Assembly: GCF_030283205.1 (NCBI RefSeq)
Contig: NZ_JASNWF010000004.1
Span: 186,001-250,000, forward strand
Origin: Actinomadura opuntiae
GTDB taxonomy: Bacteria; Actinomycetota; Actinomycetes; Streptosporangiales; Streptosporangiaceae
Direction: 5' to 3'
DNA length: 64,000 bases
Translations under genes and position numbers: made by a program
Part shown: piece by piece, positions 26,201 to 33,849 of the stretch
How positions within the stretch are numbered: position 1 is the first letter of the stretch
How the letters are laid out: the number at the start of each line of letters is the position of its first letter
Notes under the pieces: generated by a model
The model's database searches: none
What the model was told of the DNA's origin: nothing
The model's input: only the letters and a program-made list of their open reading frames with translations

Positions 26201-27451
26201 GCCGCGCGCCCGCCCCGGTCTCCGCACGGCCACGGCGGTCAGGTGGGCGAGCCCGAGCGCGAGCGGCAGCCGGACCACCGCGTCGAACTTGTGCAGGTTG
26301 CGCAGCGGCGCGAGCGGGCCGTCCAGCAGGTCGCGGGCCTGCGCGGCGAACGGGCCGGGGATGTCGCTGAGGTGGCCCATGGTGATGACGGCGACTCCGG
26401 CGAGCAGGCTGAGCAGCAGGAAGGTCCGCTCGGGCAGCAGCCGGCCGAGCAGCCCGGCCAGCCCCAGCGCGGCGATCACGCCGGTGCAGACCACCGGCAG
26501 CGCCCCGGTGGACAGGCTGTGCCCGACCGGCCACCAGATCCGGCCGTCCACGATCAGGTAGTTCACCCAGCGCTCGGCGCCCCGGAAGATGTTGATCAGC
26601 CCGGTCGGCGCGGTCGTGGTGGCGGACTTCTCGGTGTAGGTCAGCCAGGAGAACCCGTACGTGCCGGTGAGCAGGAGCGGGACGAGCCACCACGCCATCG
26701 CCGCGCCGGCGGCCGCCGACCACCACGCCAGCAGCCGGATCCGGAACGATCCGCGCGGCCGCGTCAGCAGGTACACCAGCGGGACGATCAGCGCCGCGGC
26801 GGTGGCGGTCGCGTTGATCCCGCCGCAGCAGGCGACCGCGAGCCCGGACCGGGCCGCCGCCCGCACCCGCCCGCCCTCGCCGGACGCGGCGGTGACCAGC
26901 GGCAGCACGATCCACGGCAGCATCGCGACCGGCAGGTACTCCGAGGAGATCTGGCCGAGGGTGGCCAGGGCGTTGGGCGCCAGCGCGTAGGCCATCGCGC
27001 CGATCAGCCGGCCGCCCGGCCCGCCGACGCCGAGCCGGTTCGCCAGCCGCCACGTCCCGGTGAACGCCAGGCACAGCAGCAGCGACGTCCAGAACCGCTG
27101 GGTGATCCACGGGGGCATGCCGACCAGGTCGCCGAGCGCGTGGAACGGGCCCATCGGGAACAGGTAGCCGACCGCCTGGTTCTGCAGCTGGCCGAACTGC
27201 TCGGAGTCCCACAGGTGCAGGGCGCGGCCGAGGAACCCGAGCGGGTTCACCGCCATGTCGATCTTGGTGTCGGCGAGGATCAGCCCGGGCCGGGTGCCGA
27301 ACGCCAGCGCGGTCAGCGCCAGGCAGCACGCCGCGACGCGCAGCCGCGCGCGCAGCCGCGCGGCGGCGTCCGGCCCGTCCGGGGGGCGCGGGCCGGGAGC
27401 GGGCGGCCGCGGCGCCCCGGCGCGCGGCGGGCTCGCCTCCCCCACCGCCAT
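22952..27451 (-). CDS. AftD-like alpha-(1->3)-arabinofuranosyltransferase
   Basis: A 1499-residue GT-C type glycosyltransferase (DUF3367/AftD family). About eleven N-terminal membrane helices (to residue about 450), an extracytoplasmic Asp in the first loop (GLILADTKIDMAVNP), then a large periplasmic part with at least two discoidin (F5/8 C)-like modules, the clearest with ALDGDPFTAWQTGGW and AFDGDPSTTWISADKDD. Three to four helices precede the C terminus. AftD adds arabinofuranose to arabinan using decaprenyl-phosphoarabinose. ATG 27451 has GGGAGGGGG upstream; 27490 is possible. The final 89 residues are Pro/Gly/Ser-rich and lie antisense to the acyltransferase gene, so they are likely dispensable. 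Confidence 0.85.
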   Translation of the reverse strand: MAVGEASPPRAGAPRPPAPGPRPPDGPDAAARLRARLRVAACCLALTALAFGTRPGLILADTKIDMAVNPLGFLGRALHLWDSEQFGQLQNQAVGYLFPMGPFHALGDLVGMPPWITQRFWTSLLLCLAFTGTWRLANRLGVGGPGGRLIGAMAYALAPNALATLGQISSEYLPVAMLPWIVLPLVTAASGEGGRVRAAARSGLAVACCGGINATATAAALIVPLVYLLTRPRGSFRIRLLAWWSAAAGAAMAWWLVPLLLTGTYGFSWLTYTEKSATTTAPTGLINIFRGAERWVNYLIVDGRIWWPVGHSLSTGALPVVCTGVIAALGLAGLLGRLLPERTFLLLSLLAGVAVITMGHLSDIPGPFAAQARDLLDGPLAPLRNLHKFDAVVRLPLALGLAHLTAVAVRRPGRARGPSGERRPVLGGALRAVLSVPAVALVALGGIGVTAVANGLTGPGSFPEVPRYWRDAASWINARAGQQGVLALPGAAFGEYVWGRPMDDIVQPLLTARWGVRQLVPAGSPGYTRALDAIDLQVRSGQGSPGLADYLGRMGVRYLLVRNDLSRETLRGAWPARLHQALGDSPGIRRVASFGAPVGGDLVDDAVSATDQKYPALEVYEVGGADDVANLWDATGAVRVYGGPESLLAMADDGALPSGPVLLDDDAADLGGTPVVTDSPRLLKRNYGELHQTSPTLTQARRRQATDVLDKGWNRYTTHATYGGGVRDVTASSSAAADDAIPQARKPGAAPYAALDGDPFTAWQTGGWNGPVGQWLRVDFDKPRVIRNLTAAFDQDSTLGPAVARVAVQTENGTVEQDVQRTANPQPLRAAEGTSRWLKLRITGLASEPAVPAFARAGVSELSIGGVAPTRTYTMPAPSGVKGPATYVMSRAPGGTSECMQGSARWVCSPALASGDEEGDGFDRTYTSAVAGKAPLTGTAVLTDERLIAQYTAVAGQPLVTASSVQSDHPADQARAAFDGDPSTTWISADKDDAPVFSVQWKGSKRLSKLTLNRPPGASGPVRVRIEGRNGEYREGLSDGAGRLSFAPMTTDRLTITFLKADRVGPVQLTDLTVPGVRPLPDVSSYPLKLACGYGPKLRVDGTTVQTKATGTFGDLLAGRPLRFAACRQAPLAAGRNHLTSVPLDSYRIDTVVVGPQAIANSSAGTEAGAGTEAGAGAPQQVKVLNWSASSRKVEVDAQKSSFLAVNENFNVGWHATLGGKALRPVRLDGWKQAWAVPAGTSGVVRLTYAPDRAQRIAVVAGLNLLLVLLLAAVWSSGDRRRAGPRGGRALVAGTGWPAWAAIAAAAVLGGWIAGPPGLAVTAVVAAACGWARTRRAWPLRALASPWTVVIAMVAGAGCLAVGNRFGLLDNPSRPSGLLGDVVPQLLGLVIVGRVAAELWRPRPPGGPIELSWADPGRGPGGGSGPSAGPPAGPGPGPSGRGRGRRGGGGAGAAAPSPAAPPGNSSGSPLRWSPSPPAEDPSRRSRGTAGPPRRTRPEE

Positions 27452-27545
27452 GCTCGCCCCCTCCCGGTCTCGGCCCTGTGTCAACGGCACCGCGTGTCGA
27501 TGGCGCCGTTAGTCAACGGCACTGCGCGCCCGCCGGCGGCGGGCC

Positions 27546-28880
27546 CTAGTCGAGGTCGCCGCGGGCCGCCTCCCCGGTGGACCGGGGCCGGCCGAGCAGC
27601 CGCTCGACGGTGGTCGCCTCGCGGATCGCGCGGACGTCGCCGGACCCGGCGAGCAGCTCGTCGCGGACGGGACCCTCCACCACGCGCAGGTGCACGTCAC
27701 CGTACCGGTGCACCACCTGTGCCCGGTCGTCGGCGGTGGACGACGATCCGGCGCGCACGGCCGCCTCGACGAGGTCGGCCATCCGCGCCGCCGTCCGCGC
27801 CCAGTCGAACTCGCCCGCCCACGCCCGGCAGCGCGCGGCGGTCTCGGCGCGGCGGCCCGGCTCGTCCAGGTCCTTGAGCGCGCGTTCCACCACCTCGGAC
27901 GGGTCTTCGCCGGGCCCGACGAGCCAGCCGGTGACGCCGTCGCGGACGGCGTCGCGCAGGCCGTCGACGTCGTAGGCGACGGTCGGGACGCCGAGCGCGG
28001 CCGCCTCGATCACGCTGAGCCCCCAGCCCTCGCCCTGCGAGGTGCTGAGATGCAGGTCGGAGGCGGCGACGAGCGCGGCCTTGACCCGTTCGGTCACGTA
28101 ACCGTGGGCGACCGCGACGCCGTCGAGGCCGCGCTCGGTGATCCCCTTGGCGAGCGCCGCCTCCTCCGGGCCGGTCCCGACGATGTGGAGCCGGAGCCCG
28201 GGATGCCGGTCGGCGAGGACGCGGGCCAGGTCGAGCAGCAGGTCGAGCCGCTTGTGCGGGACGAGCCGGGTCACGCAGACCAGCTGCGGGCGCCCCGTGG
28301 GCACGGCGCCGTGGACCGGGGGCGGCGCACCGGACCCGTTCGGCACGACGTACACCGGCCCCGTCCAGCCGAGGCGTCCCCGCACGGCGCGCAGCGTGGA
28401 CGGCGACACGACCACGAACGCGTGCCGCCGGTAGGCGCGGCGGCTCACGGGCCCTTCCAGCATCCGCCCGATCCAGGCCATCCAGGCCGGGAAGTGGACG
28501 CCGAACTGCGCGTCGTGCACGTGGTGGACGACGCAGAACACCGGGACGCGGCGCGGCAGCGCCCACGGCGTGAAGAACGGGATGCCGTTCTGGCAGTCGA
28601 TGACGGCGTCGAAGCCGCCGCCGCGCCCCAGCCGCCGGCGCAGCAGCCACAGCAGGACGAGGGGGTACACGGTGAACCGCCCGCCCAGCCGGACGACGTC
28701 CACACCGTCGACCCGCTCCTCGCGGCGCTGCCCAGGGGCCCTGGACGTCACGAAGTGGACGCGGGCGCCCTGCTCGGCCGTCCGGCGCGCGATCTCCCAC
28801 GCGTACCGTTCGGCGCCGCCGGCGGCCGGATGCCAGGGGTCGCGCCAGTTGACGACCGCCAGCCTGAGGGGCCCGCTCAT
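27546..28880 (-). CDS. Glycosyltransferase family 4
   Basis: A 444-residue GT-B glycosyltransferase. The N-terminal NWRDPWHPAAGGAERYAWEI is the GT4 acceptor-side Gly loop, and the nucleotide-sugar half has VTRLVPHKRLDLLLDL and the E-x7-E motif in EGWGLSVIEAAALG (about 300-315). It is expected to transfer a hexose-like sugar from an NDP donor to a lipid or glycan at the inner face of the membrane. It overlaps the GT2 gene by ATGA and lies between GT2 and AftD genes, consistent with a shared cell-wall glycan pathway. Confidence 0.87.
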   Translation of the reverse strand: MSGPLRLAVVNWRDPWHPAAGGAERYAWEIARRTAEQGARVHFVTSRAPGQRREERVDGVDVVRLGGRFTVYPLVLLWLLRRRLGRGGGFDAVIDCQNGIPFFTPWALPRRVPVFCVVHHVHDAQFGVHFPAWMAWIGRMLEGPVSRRAYRRHAFVVVSPSTLRAVRGRLGWTGPVYVVPNGSGAPPPVHGAVPTGRPQLVCVTRLVPHKRLDLLLDLARVLADRHPGLRLHIVGTGPEEAALAKGITERGLDGVAVAHGYVTERVKAALVAASDLHLSTSQGEGWGLSVIEAAALGVPTVAYDVDGLRDAVRDGVTGWLVGPGEDPSEVVERALKDLDEPGRRAETAARCRAWAGEFDWARTAARMADLVEAAVRAGSSSTADDRAQVVHRYGDVHLRVVEGPVRDELLAGSGDVRAIREATTVERLLGRPRSTGEAARGDLD

Positions 28881-29701
28881 CCCTGGCCGGCGCTCGACGC
28901 CGAGGGCAGGCCCGTCTCCGGCAGGCCGGCGAGCGGGCCCCAGACGGGCTCGGACGCCGGTGCGGGGGCGGGGACGGCGGGTCGGGAGGCGCGGGCGCGG
29001 ATGCGCGCGAGGTCGACCAGGCACTGGAGCGAGTGCCGGCGCACCGAGAACGTCGACCCCGGGCGGTCGCGCCACACGACCGGGATGGCCGACACCGGCG
29101 CGCCGCGCCGCACGCAGTGGGCGAGCAGCTCGACGTCGAAGGAGAACCCCGTGGTGCGCAGGTCGCGGGCCGCCGCGCGGCCGAGCGGCCCGGCGAAGAA
29201 CTTGAACCCGCACTGGGTGTCCTGGATGCCGCCGACCAGGTCGCGGACGATGCGGTTGAAGGTGATCGCGCCGAGCCGCCGGACCGGCAGGGCGTACCCC
29301 TCGACGACGGACGCCTCGTGCCGCCGCGACCCGACCACCACCGGCCGGCCCTCGCGCAGCAGGGCGAGGGCGTCGTCCAGGGCGGCGAGGTCGGTGGCCA
29401 TGTCGGCGTCCATGAAGCCGATGTAGGGGGCGCGGGTGGCCAGCAGCCCGGCGCGGACGGCGGCGCCCTTGCCGGGCCGCTCGCAGGAGACCAGCCGCAC
29501 CGGCACCGGCCCGCGCCAGGACCGGGCGATCTCCGCCGTCGCGTCCGTGCTGGCGTTGTCGACGACGATCACCTCGGCGCGCGCGGGCAGCGCCGCGAGC
29601 TTGCCGCTCAGCAGGTCCAGCCCGGCGGGCAGCCGGCCGGCCTCGTTGCGGGCCGGCACGACGATCTCCAGCAGGGCGGGACCGGCACGCCGGTTCCTCA
29701 T
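28877..29701 (-). CDS. Glycosyltransferase family 2 (dolichyl-phosphate glucosyltransferase type)
   Basis: A 274-residue GT2 enzyme. LEIVVPARNEAGRLPAGLDL opens the GT-A fold, VIVVDNASTDAT and GFMDADMATDL (DxD-type metal site, about 95-105) follow, then GGIQDTQCGFKFF (about 163-175), the marker of Alg5/GtrB-like enzymes that make polyprenyl-phosphate sugars. No C-terminal membrane helices are present. It likely makes a polyprenyl-phosphate-linked sugar donor used by the neighbouring GT-C enzymes (inference). The gene follows the DUF2613 gene by 13 bp in the same operon. Confidence 0.87.
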   Translation of the reverse strand: MRNRRAGPALLEIVVPARNEAGRLPAGLDLLSGKLAALPARAEVIVVDNASTDATAEIARSWRGPVPVRLVSCERPGKGAAVRAGLLATRAPYIGFMDADMATDLAALDDALALLREGRPVVVGSRRHEASVVEGYALPVRRLGAITFNRIVRDLVGGIQDTQCGFKFFAGPLGRAAARDLRTTGFSFDVELLAHCVRRGAPVSAIPVVWRDRPGSTFSVRRHSLQCLVDLARIRARASRPAVPAPAPASEPVWGPLAGLPETGLPSASSAGQG

Positions 29702-29714
29702 CGGGTCACGCTGG

Positions 29715-29846
29715 TCAGGGTGCGCCGTAGTTGTACATCGGCTTGATGACCGGGTCCTTCTGGGAGGAGTTCGCGAGCTGCACGACGCCGAACGATGCTC
29801 CGGCGGCCAGCAGCACGCCGACGAGTGCGGCGATGGCGATGCGCAT
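29715..29846 (-). CDS. DUF2613 small membrane/secreted protein
   Basis: A 43-residue protein translating as MRIAIAALVGVLLAAGASFG then VVQLANSSQKDPVIKPMYNYGAP (quoted in part elsewhere): one hydrophobic helix and a short polar tail with the conserved YNYG near the end. DUF2613 proteins are tiny actinobacterial envelope proteins found beside aftD, as here; their function is unknown. The ATG overlaps the stop of the upstream membrane-protein gene (TGATG), so it is translationally coupled and a real gene despite its size. Confidence 0.8.
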   Translation of the reverse strand: MRIAIAALVGVLLAAGASFGVVQLANSSQKDPVIKPMYNYGAP

Positions 29847-31549
29847 CAGGGGGCCCTTCGACGGGGGTGTGGGAGGCGGTCGGGGCTGCGCCTACGGATA
29901 CTCCCGAGTAACGGAAGCCCCAGAGTAGTGCCTGTGGCCGGGAATGACCAGAAAACAACCAGACTCGCCGTGATCCAGGCAAGGATCACCGGCACCGCCG
30001 CGACGCGGTCCTCGGGCGCCGCCGCGGCCCCGTCGACCCGGTAGACGGCCAGGTCGGGGCCGGTCAGCACGGGGACGGCGCTGGTCGGGCGGTACCGGCC
30101 GGTCTCGGCGTCGACCACGACGTACCGGACGCCCCGCTCGCGCAGCGCGGCCGCGTCGGGGTGCGCGGCTGCGGGGGCCAGCGCGATCGCCCTCGGGTCC
30201 TCGGCGGCGACGGTCGTCCGGCCGACGATCAGCGCGTCGTTCACCACCACCCGCCGGTGCAGGTAGCGGGGCAGCGGGTCGAGGACGCGGCGCCCGTGGT
30301 TCCAGGGGTAGCTGCGGTACAGCGCCCACGGCAGGACGAGCACGTCGCCCGGCGCGGAGTCGCCGTCGATGATCTGCGCGGCGCGCGACCAGTCCGCCGG
30401 GTAGCGGACGGCGCGCAGGTCTCCCGCCGCGCCCCATGCCAGCGTCGGCAGCAGCAGGACCGGCGCCGCCATCGCGCCGACCGCGACCATCGCGAACCGG
30501 GCCTCGATCGCCCGGTCCGCCGCGACGCCGAGGCCCACCGCGACCACGACCGCCAGGGGCGCCACGTACTGCTGGCCGTCCCGCAGCACGGCGAATCCGG
30601 ACCACAGGGCCACTGCGCCCCTGAGCACGGGCTCCGCGACGGCCCCGAGCGCCGCCAGCACGAACCCGGCGATCGCGGCGACCGCCGCGCCCCGCCGCCA
30701 CTCCGGCTCCCGGCACCACTTCCAGTAGGCGAAGAGGGATCCGAGCACCACGGCCAGCCAGAACCCCGCCAGGACAGGCGTCCCGTAGCCGCGCGGCACC
30801 GTCTCGCCGTTCCAGATCCCGCCGAGCGTCAGGAGGCTGCCCAGCACGCCGAACGGGGTGTCCGCCCGCGCCGCGAAGACGCCGACGGCCTCCCCGTTCC
30901 CCGGCACCCCCGCCGGGCGCAGCACCGCGGGCACCAACCACGGCAGGCTCAGCGCGATCACCACGGCGACGACCCGCACCCCGCCCCGCAGGCGCGCGGA
31001 CACCAACGCGACGATCAGCGCCGCCGCCCCCGAGACGGTCAGCGCGGCGAAACCGCCGATCGCGGCGGGGATCAGCGCGCGGACGAGCCGCCGGGTCCCG
31101 CCGCGTTCGGTCGTGCGGGCCGCGGCCGCGACGACCCACGGCAGCGCCGCGTAGCCGAGGAGCAGCGCCCACTGGCCGAGCAGCAGCCGCTCGGCGACGA
31201 ACGGGTTCCAGGCGTAGCAGACACCGGCGGCCAGGCGCGGCAGCAGCCGCCGGGACGGCACCAGCGACGCCGCCGACGTGCACGCCATCACGAAGATCGC
31301 GAGAAGGAGCAGCTTCTGCACGGCACCGGCGGGGATCACCGTCGCCAGCGCGGTCACGAACGCGTCGCTCGGCACGTGGCGCGGGACCGTCCCGGTCAGC
31401 CCGAACGTCATCGGCGCGAACGCCGGATCGGGCGTGAACACCATGTCGTAGGACAGCAGGAAGCCGGGCGCGAGCCCCGGCCCGAGTGCCGCAAGCCCGA
31501 GCCCCAGCCCGGTCAGTGCGGCCACCAGCTGCCGCGTCCGCTCCCCCAT
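29846..31549 (-). CDS. Polytopic membrane protein of the AftD gene cluster
   Basis: About 567 residues with some eleven to twelve hydrophobic helices and a C-terminal soluble segment (about 390-510: GDVLVLPWALYRSYPWNHGR, LRERGVRYVVVDAETG) before a last helix. The layout, N-terminal membrane domain and a soluble part with an RGVRYVVVD motif, mirrors the GT-C architecture of the AftD-like protein (MGVRYLLVRND), so it may be a small GT-C relative. ATG 31549 is used; a GTG at 31579 is possible but begins immediately at the base of a terminator hairpin. It is coupled to the DUF2613 gene. Function not recognised. Confidence 0.7.
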   Translation of the reverse strand: MGERTRQLVAALTGLGLGLAALGPGLAPGFLLSYDMVFTPDPAFAPMTFGLTGTVPRHVPSDAFVTALATVIPAGAVQKLLLLAIFVMACTSAASLVPSRRLLPRLAAGVCYAWNPFVAERLLLGQWALLLGYAALPWVVAAAARTTERGGTRRLVRALIPAAIGGFAALTVSGAAALIVALVSARLRGGVRVVAVVIALSLPWLVPAVLRPAGVPGNGEAVGVFAARADTPFGVLGSLLTLGGIWNGETVPRGYGTPVLAGFWLAVVLGSLFAYWKWCREPEWRRGAAVAAIAGFVLAALGAVAEPVLRGAVALWSGFAVLRDGQQYVAPLAVVVAVGLGVAADRAIEARFAMVAVGAMAAPVLLLPTLAWGAAGDLRAVRYPADWSRAAQIIDGDSAPGDVLVLPWALYRSYPWNHGRRVLDPLPRYLHRRVVVNDALIVGRTTVAAEDPRAIALAPAAAHPDAAALRERGVRYVVVDAETGRYRPTSAVPVLTGPDLAVYRVDGAAAAPEDRVAAVPVILAWITASLVVFWSFPATGTTLGLPLLGSIRRRSPDRLPHPRRRAP

Positions 31550-31579
31550 CCGCAGGGACGCTACCCGAACTTCGTTCAC

Positions 31580-31629
31580 TTGCGGCGAGTCGTCGTTGTG
31601 GCGGCCTCCATGACGACGACTCGCCGCAA
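31580..31629 (-). terminator. 17-bp inverted repeat, terminator of the dehydrogenase gene
   Basis: A perfect 17-bp inverted repeat (ttgcggcgagtcgtcgt and complement) around a 16-nt loop, beginning one base after the stop codon region of the acyl-CoA dehydrogenase gene and ending directly before the next gene. Position and strength favour a terminator; an attenuator for the membrane-protein gene is possible. Confidence 0.7.
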
Positions 31630-31630
31630 C

Positions 31631-33784
31631 TCAACGCCGGGAGGCGGCCGGTTCGGGATCGCGGGGGAGGCCGAGGATGCGCTCGCCGATGACGTTGAGG
31701 TTGACCTCGGTGGTGCCGCCGCCGATCGTCATCGCGCGGGACGCCAGCAGGTACCGGGTCCAGCGCGAGCGCAGGTCGTCCTTCCAGCCGCCGGTCAGCG
31801 CGCCCTCGTCGCCGAGCAGCGTGAACCCGAACTCGGTGACCTGCTGGCCGTGCTCCATCGCGACCAGCTTGCGGACGTTCGCCGTCGCGCCCGGGTCGGT
31901 GCCCGACAGCTGCTTGAGGGTGGCGCGCAGGCCGAGGAGGTTGAAGGCGTGCTCGTCGCAGGCGAGGCACCCGATGCCGTCGCGGACGACCGGGTCGCCG
32001 TCCAGCCCGAGTTCGGCCGCCAGGCGCAGCAGTTTCGGCACGTCGCCGCCGAGCTGGAACGAGCTGGTCAGCCCGACGCGCTCGTTGGCGAGGGTGTTGC
32101 GGGCGACGCGCCACCCCTCGTTGACCGGGCCGACGACCCGGTCGTCCGGGACGAACACGCCGTCCAGGAACACCTCGTTGAACACCGCGTCGCCGGTGCA
32201 CTCGCGCAGCGGCCGGACGTCGATGCCCTCGGACGCCATGTCCACGATGAAGTAGGTGATGCCGTCGTGCTTGGGGCGGTCCGGGTCGGTGCGGGCGATG
32301 CAGACGCCCCACTGCGCGTCGCGGGCCAGCGACGTCCAGATCTTCTGGCCGCTGATCCGCCAGCCGCCCTCGACCCGCTCCGCGCGGGTGCGCAGCCCGG
32401 CGAGGTCGGAGCCCGCGCCCGGCTCGGAGAACAGCTGGCACCAGATGATCTCGCCGCGCAGCGTCGGCGGCAGGAACCGCTCCTGCTGCTCCGCCGTCCC
32501 GTACTGGACCAGGGACGGGACGACCCACGCCGCGATCATCAGCGGGACCGGCCTGACCTGCGCCGCCTTCAGCTCCTGCTGGATCACGATCTGCTCCAGC
32601 GGCCCGGCGCCGCGGCCCCACGGCTTCGGCAGGTGCGGCGTCACCCAGCCGCCCTCCGCCATCGCGGCGCGCTGCCGGAGCGGCTCCATCGCGGCCATCT
32701 CGGCGACGCGGCCGCGGATCTCCTCGCGCAGCGGCGCGGCCTCCTCGCCCAGCTCGATGCTCATCGGGCGGCGCACGCCGCCGACCGCCAGCTCCGCCAC
32801 GTCCGCGCGGTGCCCGCTCGCCCGGCCGAGCAGGGCGCGCAGGGTGAGGGCGCGCCGGTAGTACAGGTGCGCGTCGTGCTCGTAGGTGTAGCCGATGCCG
32901 CCGTGGACCTGGATGTCGCCCTCCGCGCACATCACGGCCGCGTCGGCGGCGAGCACGGCCGCGACGCCGACCGCGTAGGCGCGCTGGTCGGGCGATTCGG
33001 TGAACGCGCGCGCCGCGTCCCACACGGCCGCCCTCGCGCGCTCGACGGCGATGAGCATCCGGGCGCACTTGTGCTTGACGCCCTGGAACTGGCCGATCGG
33101 GCGCCCGAACTGCTCGCGGAGCTTGGCGTAGGCCACGGCGTCGTCGAGGGCGCGTCCCGCCACGCCGCACGCCTCGGCGCCCAGCAGGACGACCGCGAGG
33201 GCCCGGGCGTCGGGCGCGTCGACGAGACGGTCGTCCGGGACGTCCAGGCCGTCCACGGTCACCGAGCCGACCGGGCGGGTGATGTCGAGCGACTCCAGCT
33301 CCCCGACCGTGACCTCGCTCCGCTCGGCGACCACCCAGCGGCCGCCGGCCGGGAGCAGGAACACGTCGGCCAGCGGCGCGCCGAGCACGGGGTGAACCGT
33401 CCCGGACACCGTGGAGCCGTGGACGTCCAGGCCCCCCGACAGGGCGACGGCCGCCTTGCGCGAACCGTCCGCGAGCCCGGCCAGCAAGCCCCCGGCACCG
33501 GCCCCGGCGGAGTGCAGGATCGCCGAGGCCAGGACGGTCGGCGTGTACGCGCCGGGCGCGAGGGCCCGGCCGAGCTCCTCCAGCGCGACGGCCTGCTCCA
33601 GCAGCCCGAACCCCTGGCCGCCGGCGTCCTCGGGCAGGTGCAGCCCGAGCAGCCCCTGCCCGGCGAGCGCCGGCCAGAACCCGGCGTCGGCCTTGCGCGC
33701 CGCCTCCGGCGGGACGTTCCGCTCGGCGAACCCGCGCACCGACGCCGCCAGCGCCTCGTGCTCCTCCGTCAGGCCGATCGCCAT
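31631..33784 (-). CDS. Fused two-domain acyl-CoA dehydrogenase (FadE34-like)
   Basis: A 717-residue protein made of two acyl-CoA dehydrogenase modules in one chain. Module 1 (about 1-335) includes GLHLPEDAGGQGFG, REQFGRPIGQFQGVKHKCA and DIQVHGGIGYTYEHDAHLYY. Module 2 (about 345-710) includes IIWCQLFSEPGAGSDLAGLR (flavin/substrate loop), ISGQKIWTS and MTIGGGTTEVNLNVIGERIL. The usual Glu of the IYEGT motif is Gly in module 2. Actinobacterial steroid pathways use heteromeric alpha2beta2 dehydrogenases, and FadE34/ChsE3 is a natural fusion of about this length, so that is the best analogue. ATG at 33784; a half KstR box (tagaac, 33822) is upstream. Confidence 0.83.
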   Translation of the reverse strand: MAIGLTEEHEALAASVRGFAERNVPPEAARKADAGFWPALAGQGLLGLHLPEDAGGQGFGLLEQAVALEELGRALAPGAYTPTVLASAILHSAGAGAGGLLAGLADGSRKAAVALSGGLDVHGSTVSGTVHPVLGAPLADVFLLPAGGRWVVAERSEVTVGELESLDITRPVGSVTVDGLDVPDDRLVDAPDARALAVVLLGAEACGVAGRALDDAVAYAKLREQFGRPIGQFQGVKHKCARMLIAVERARAAVWDAARAFTESPDQRAYAVGVAAVLAADAAVMCAEGDIQVHGGIGYTYEHDAHLYYRRALTLRALLGRASGHRADVAELAVGGVRRPMSIELGEEAAPLREEIRGRVAEMAAMEPLRQRAAMAEGGWVTPHLPKPWGRGAGPLEQIVIQQELKAAQVRPVPLMIAAWVVPSLVQYGTAEQQERFLPPTLRGEIIWCQLFSEPGAGSDLAGLRTRAERVEGGWRISGQKIWTSLARDAQWGVCIARTDPDRPKHDGITYFIVDMASEGIDVRPLRECTGDAVFNEVFLDGVFVPDDRVVGPVNEGWRVARNTLANERVGLTSSFQLGGDVPKLLRLAAELGLDGDPVVRDGIGCLACDEHAFNLLGLRATLKQLSGTDPGATANVRKLVAMEHGQQVTEFGFTLLGDEGALTGGWKDDLRSRWTRYLLASRAMTIGGGTTEVNLNVIGERILGLPRDPEPAASRR

Positions 33785-33849
33785 GGCTGCACCTCTCCGT
33801 CGGGGACCGGAGCCAGCCTATTAGAACGACATTCGGTAGTTAAGGAGGG

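Noticed and set aside
24038..27877. 1279-codon open frame on the plus strand
   Set aside because: It is the antisense shadow of the AftD-like gene: composition is Arg/Gly/Pro/Val-rich with no domain, as expected for an unused frame in very GC-rich DNA.
33822..33835. KstR box upstream of the fused acyl-CoA dehydrogenase
   Set aside because: Only the tagaac half matches; the second half has five mismatches to tagaacnngttcta, so it is not listed as an operator.
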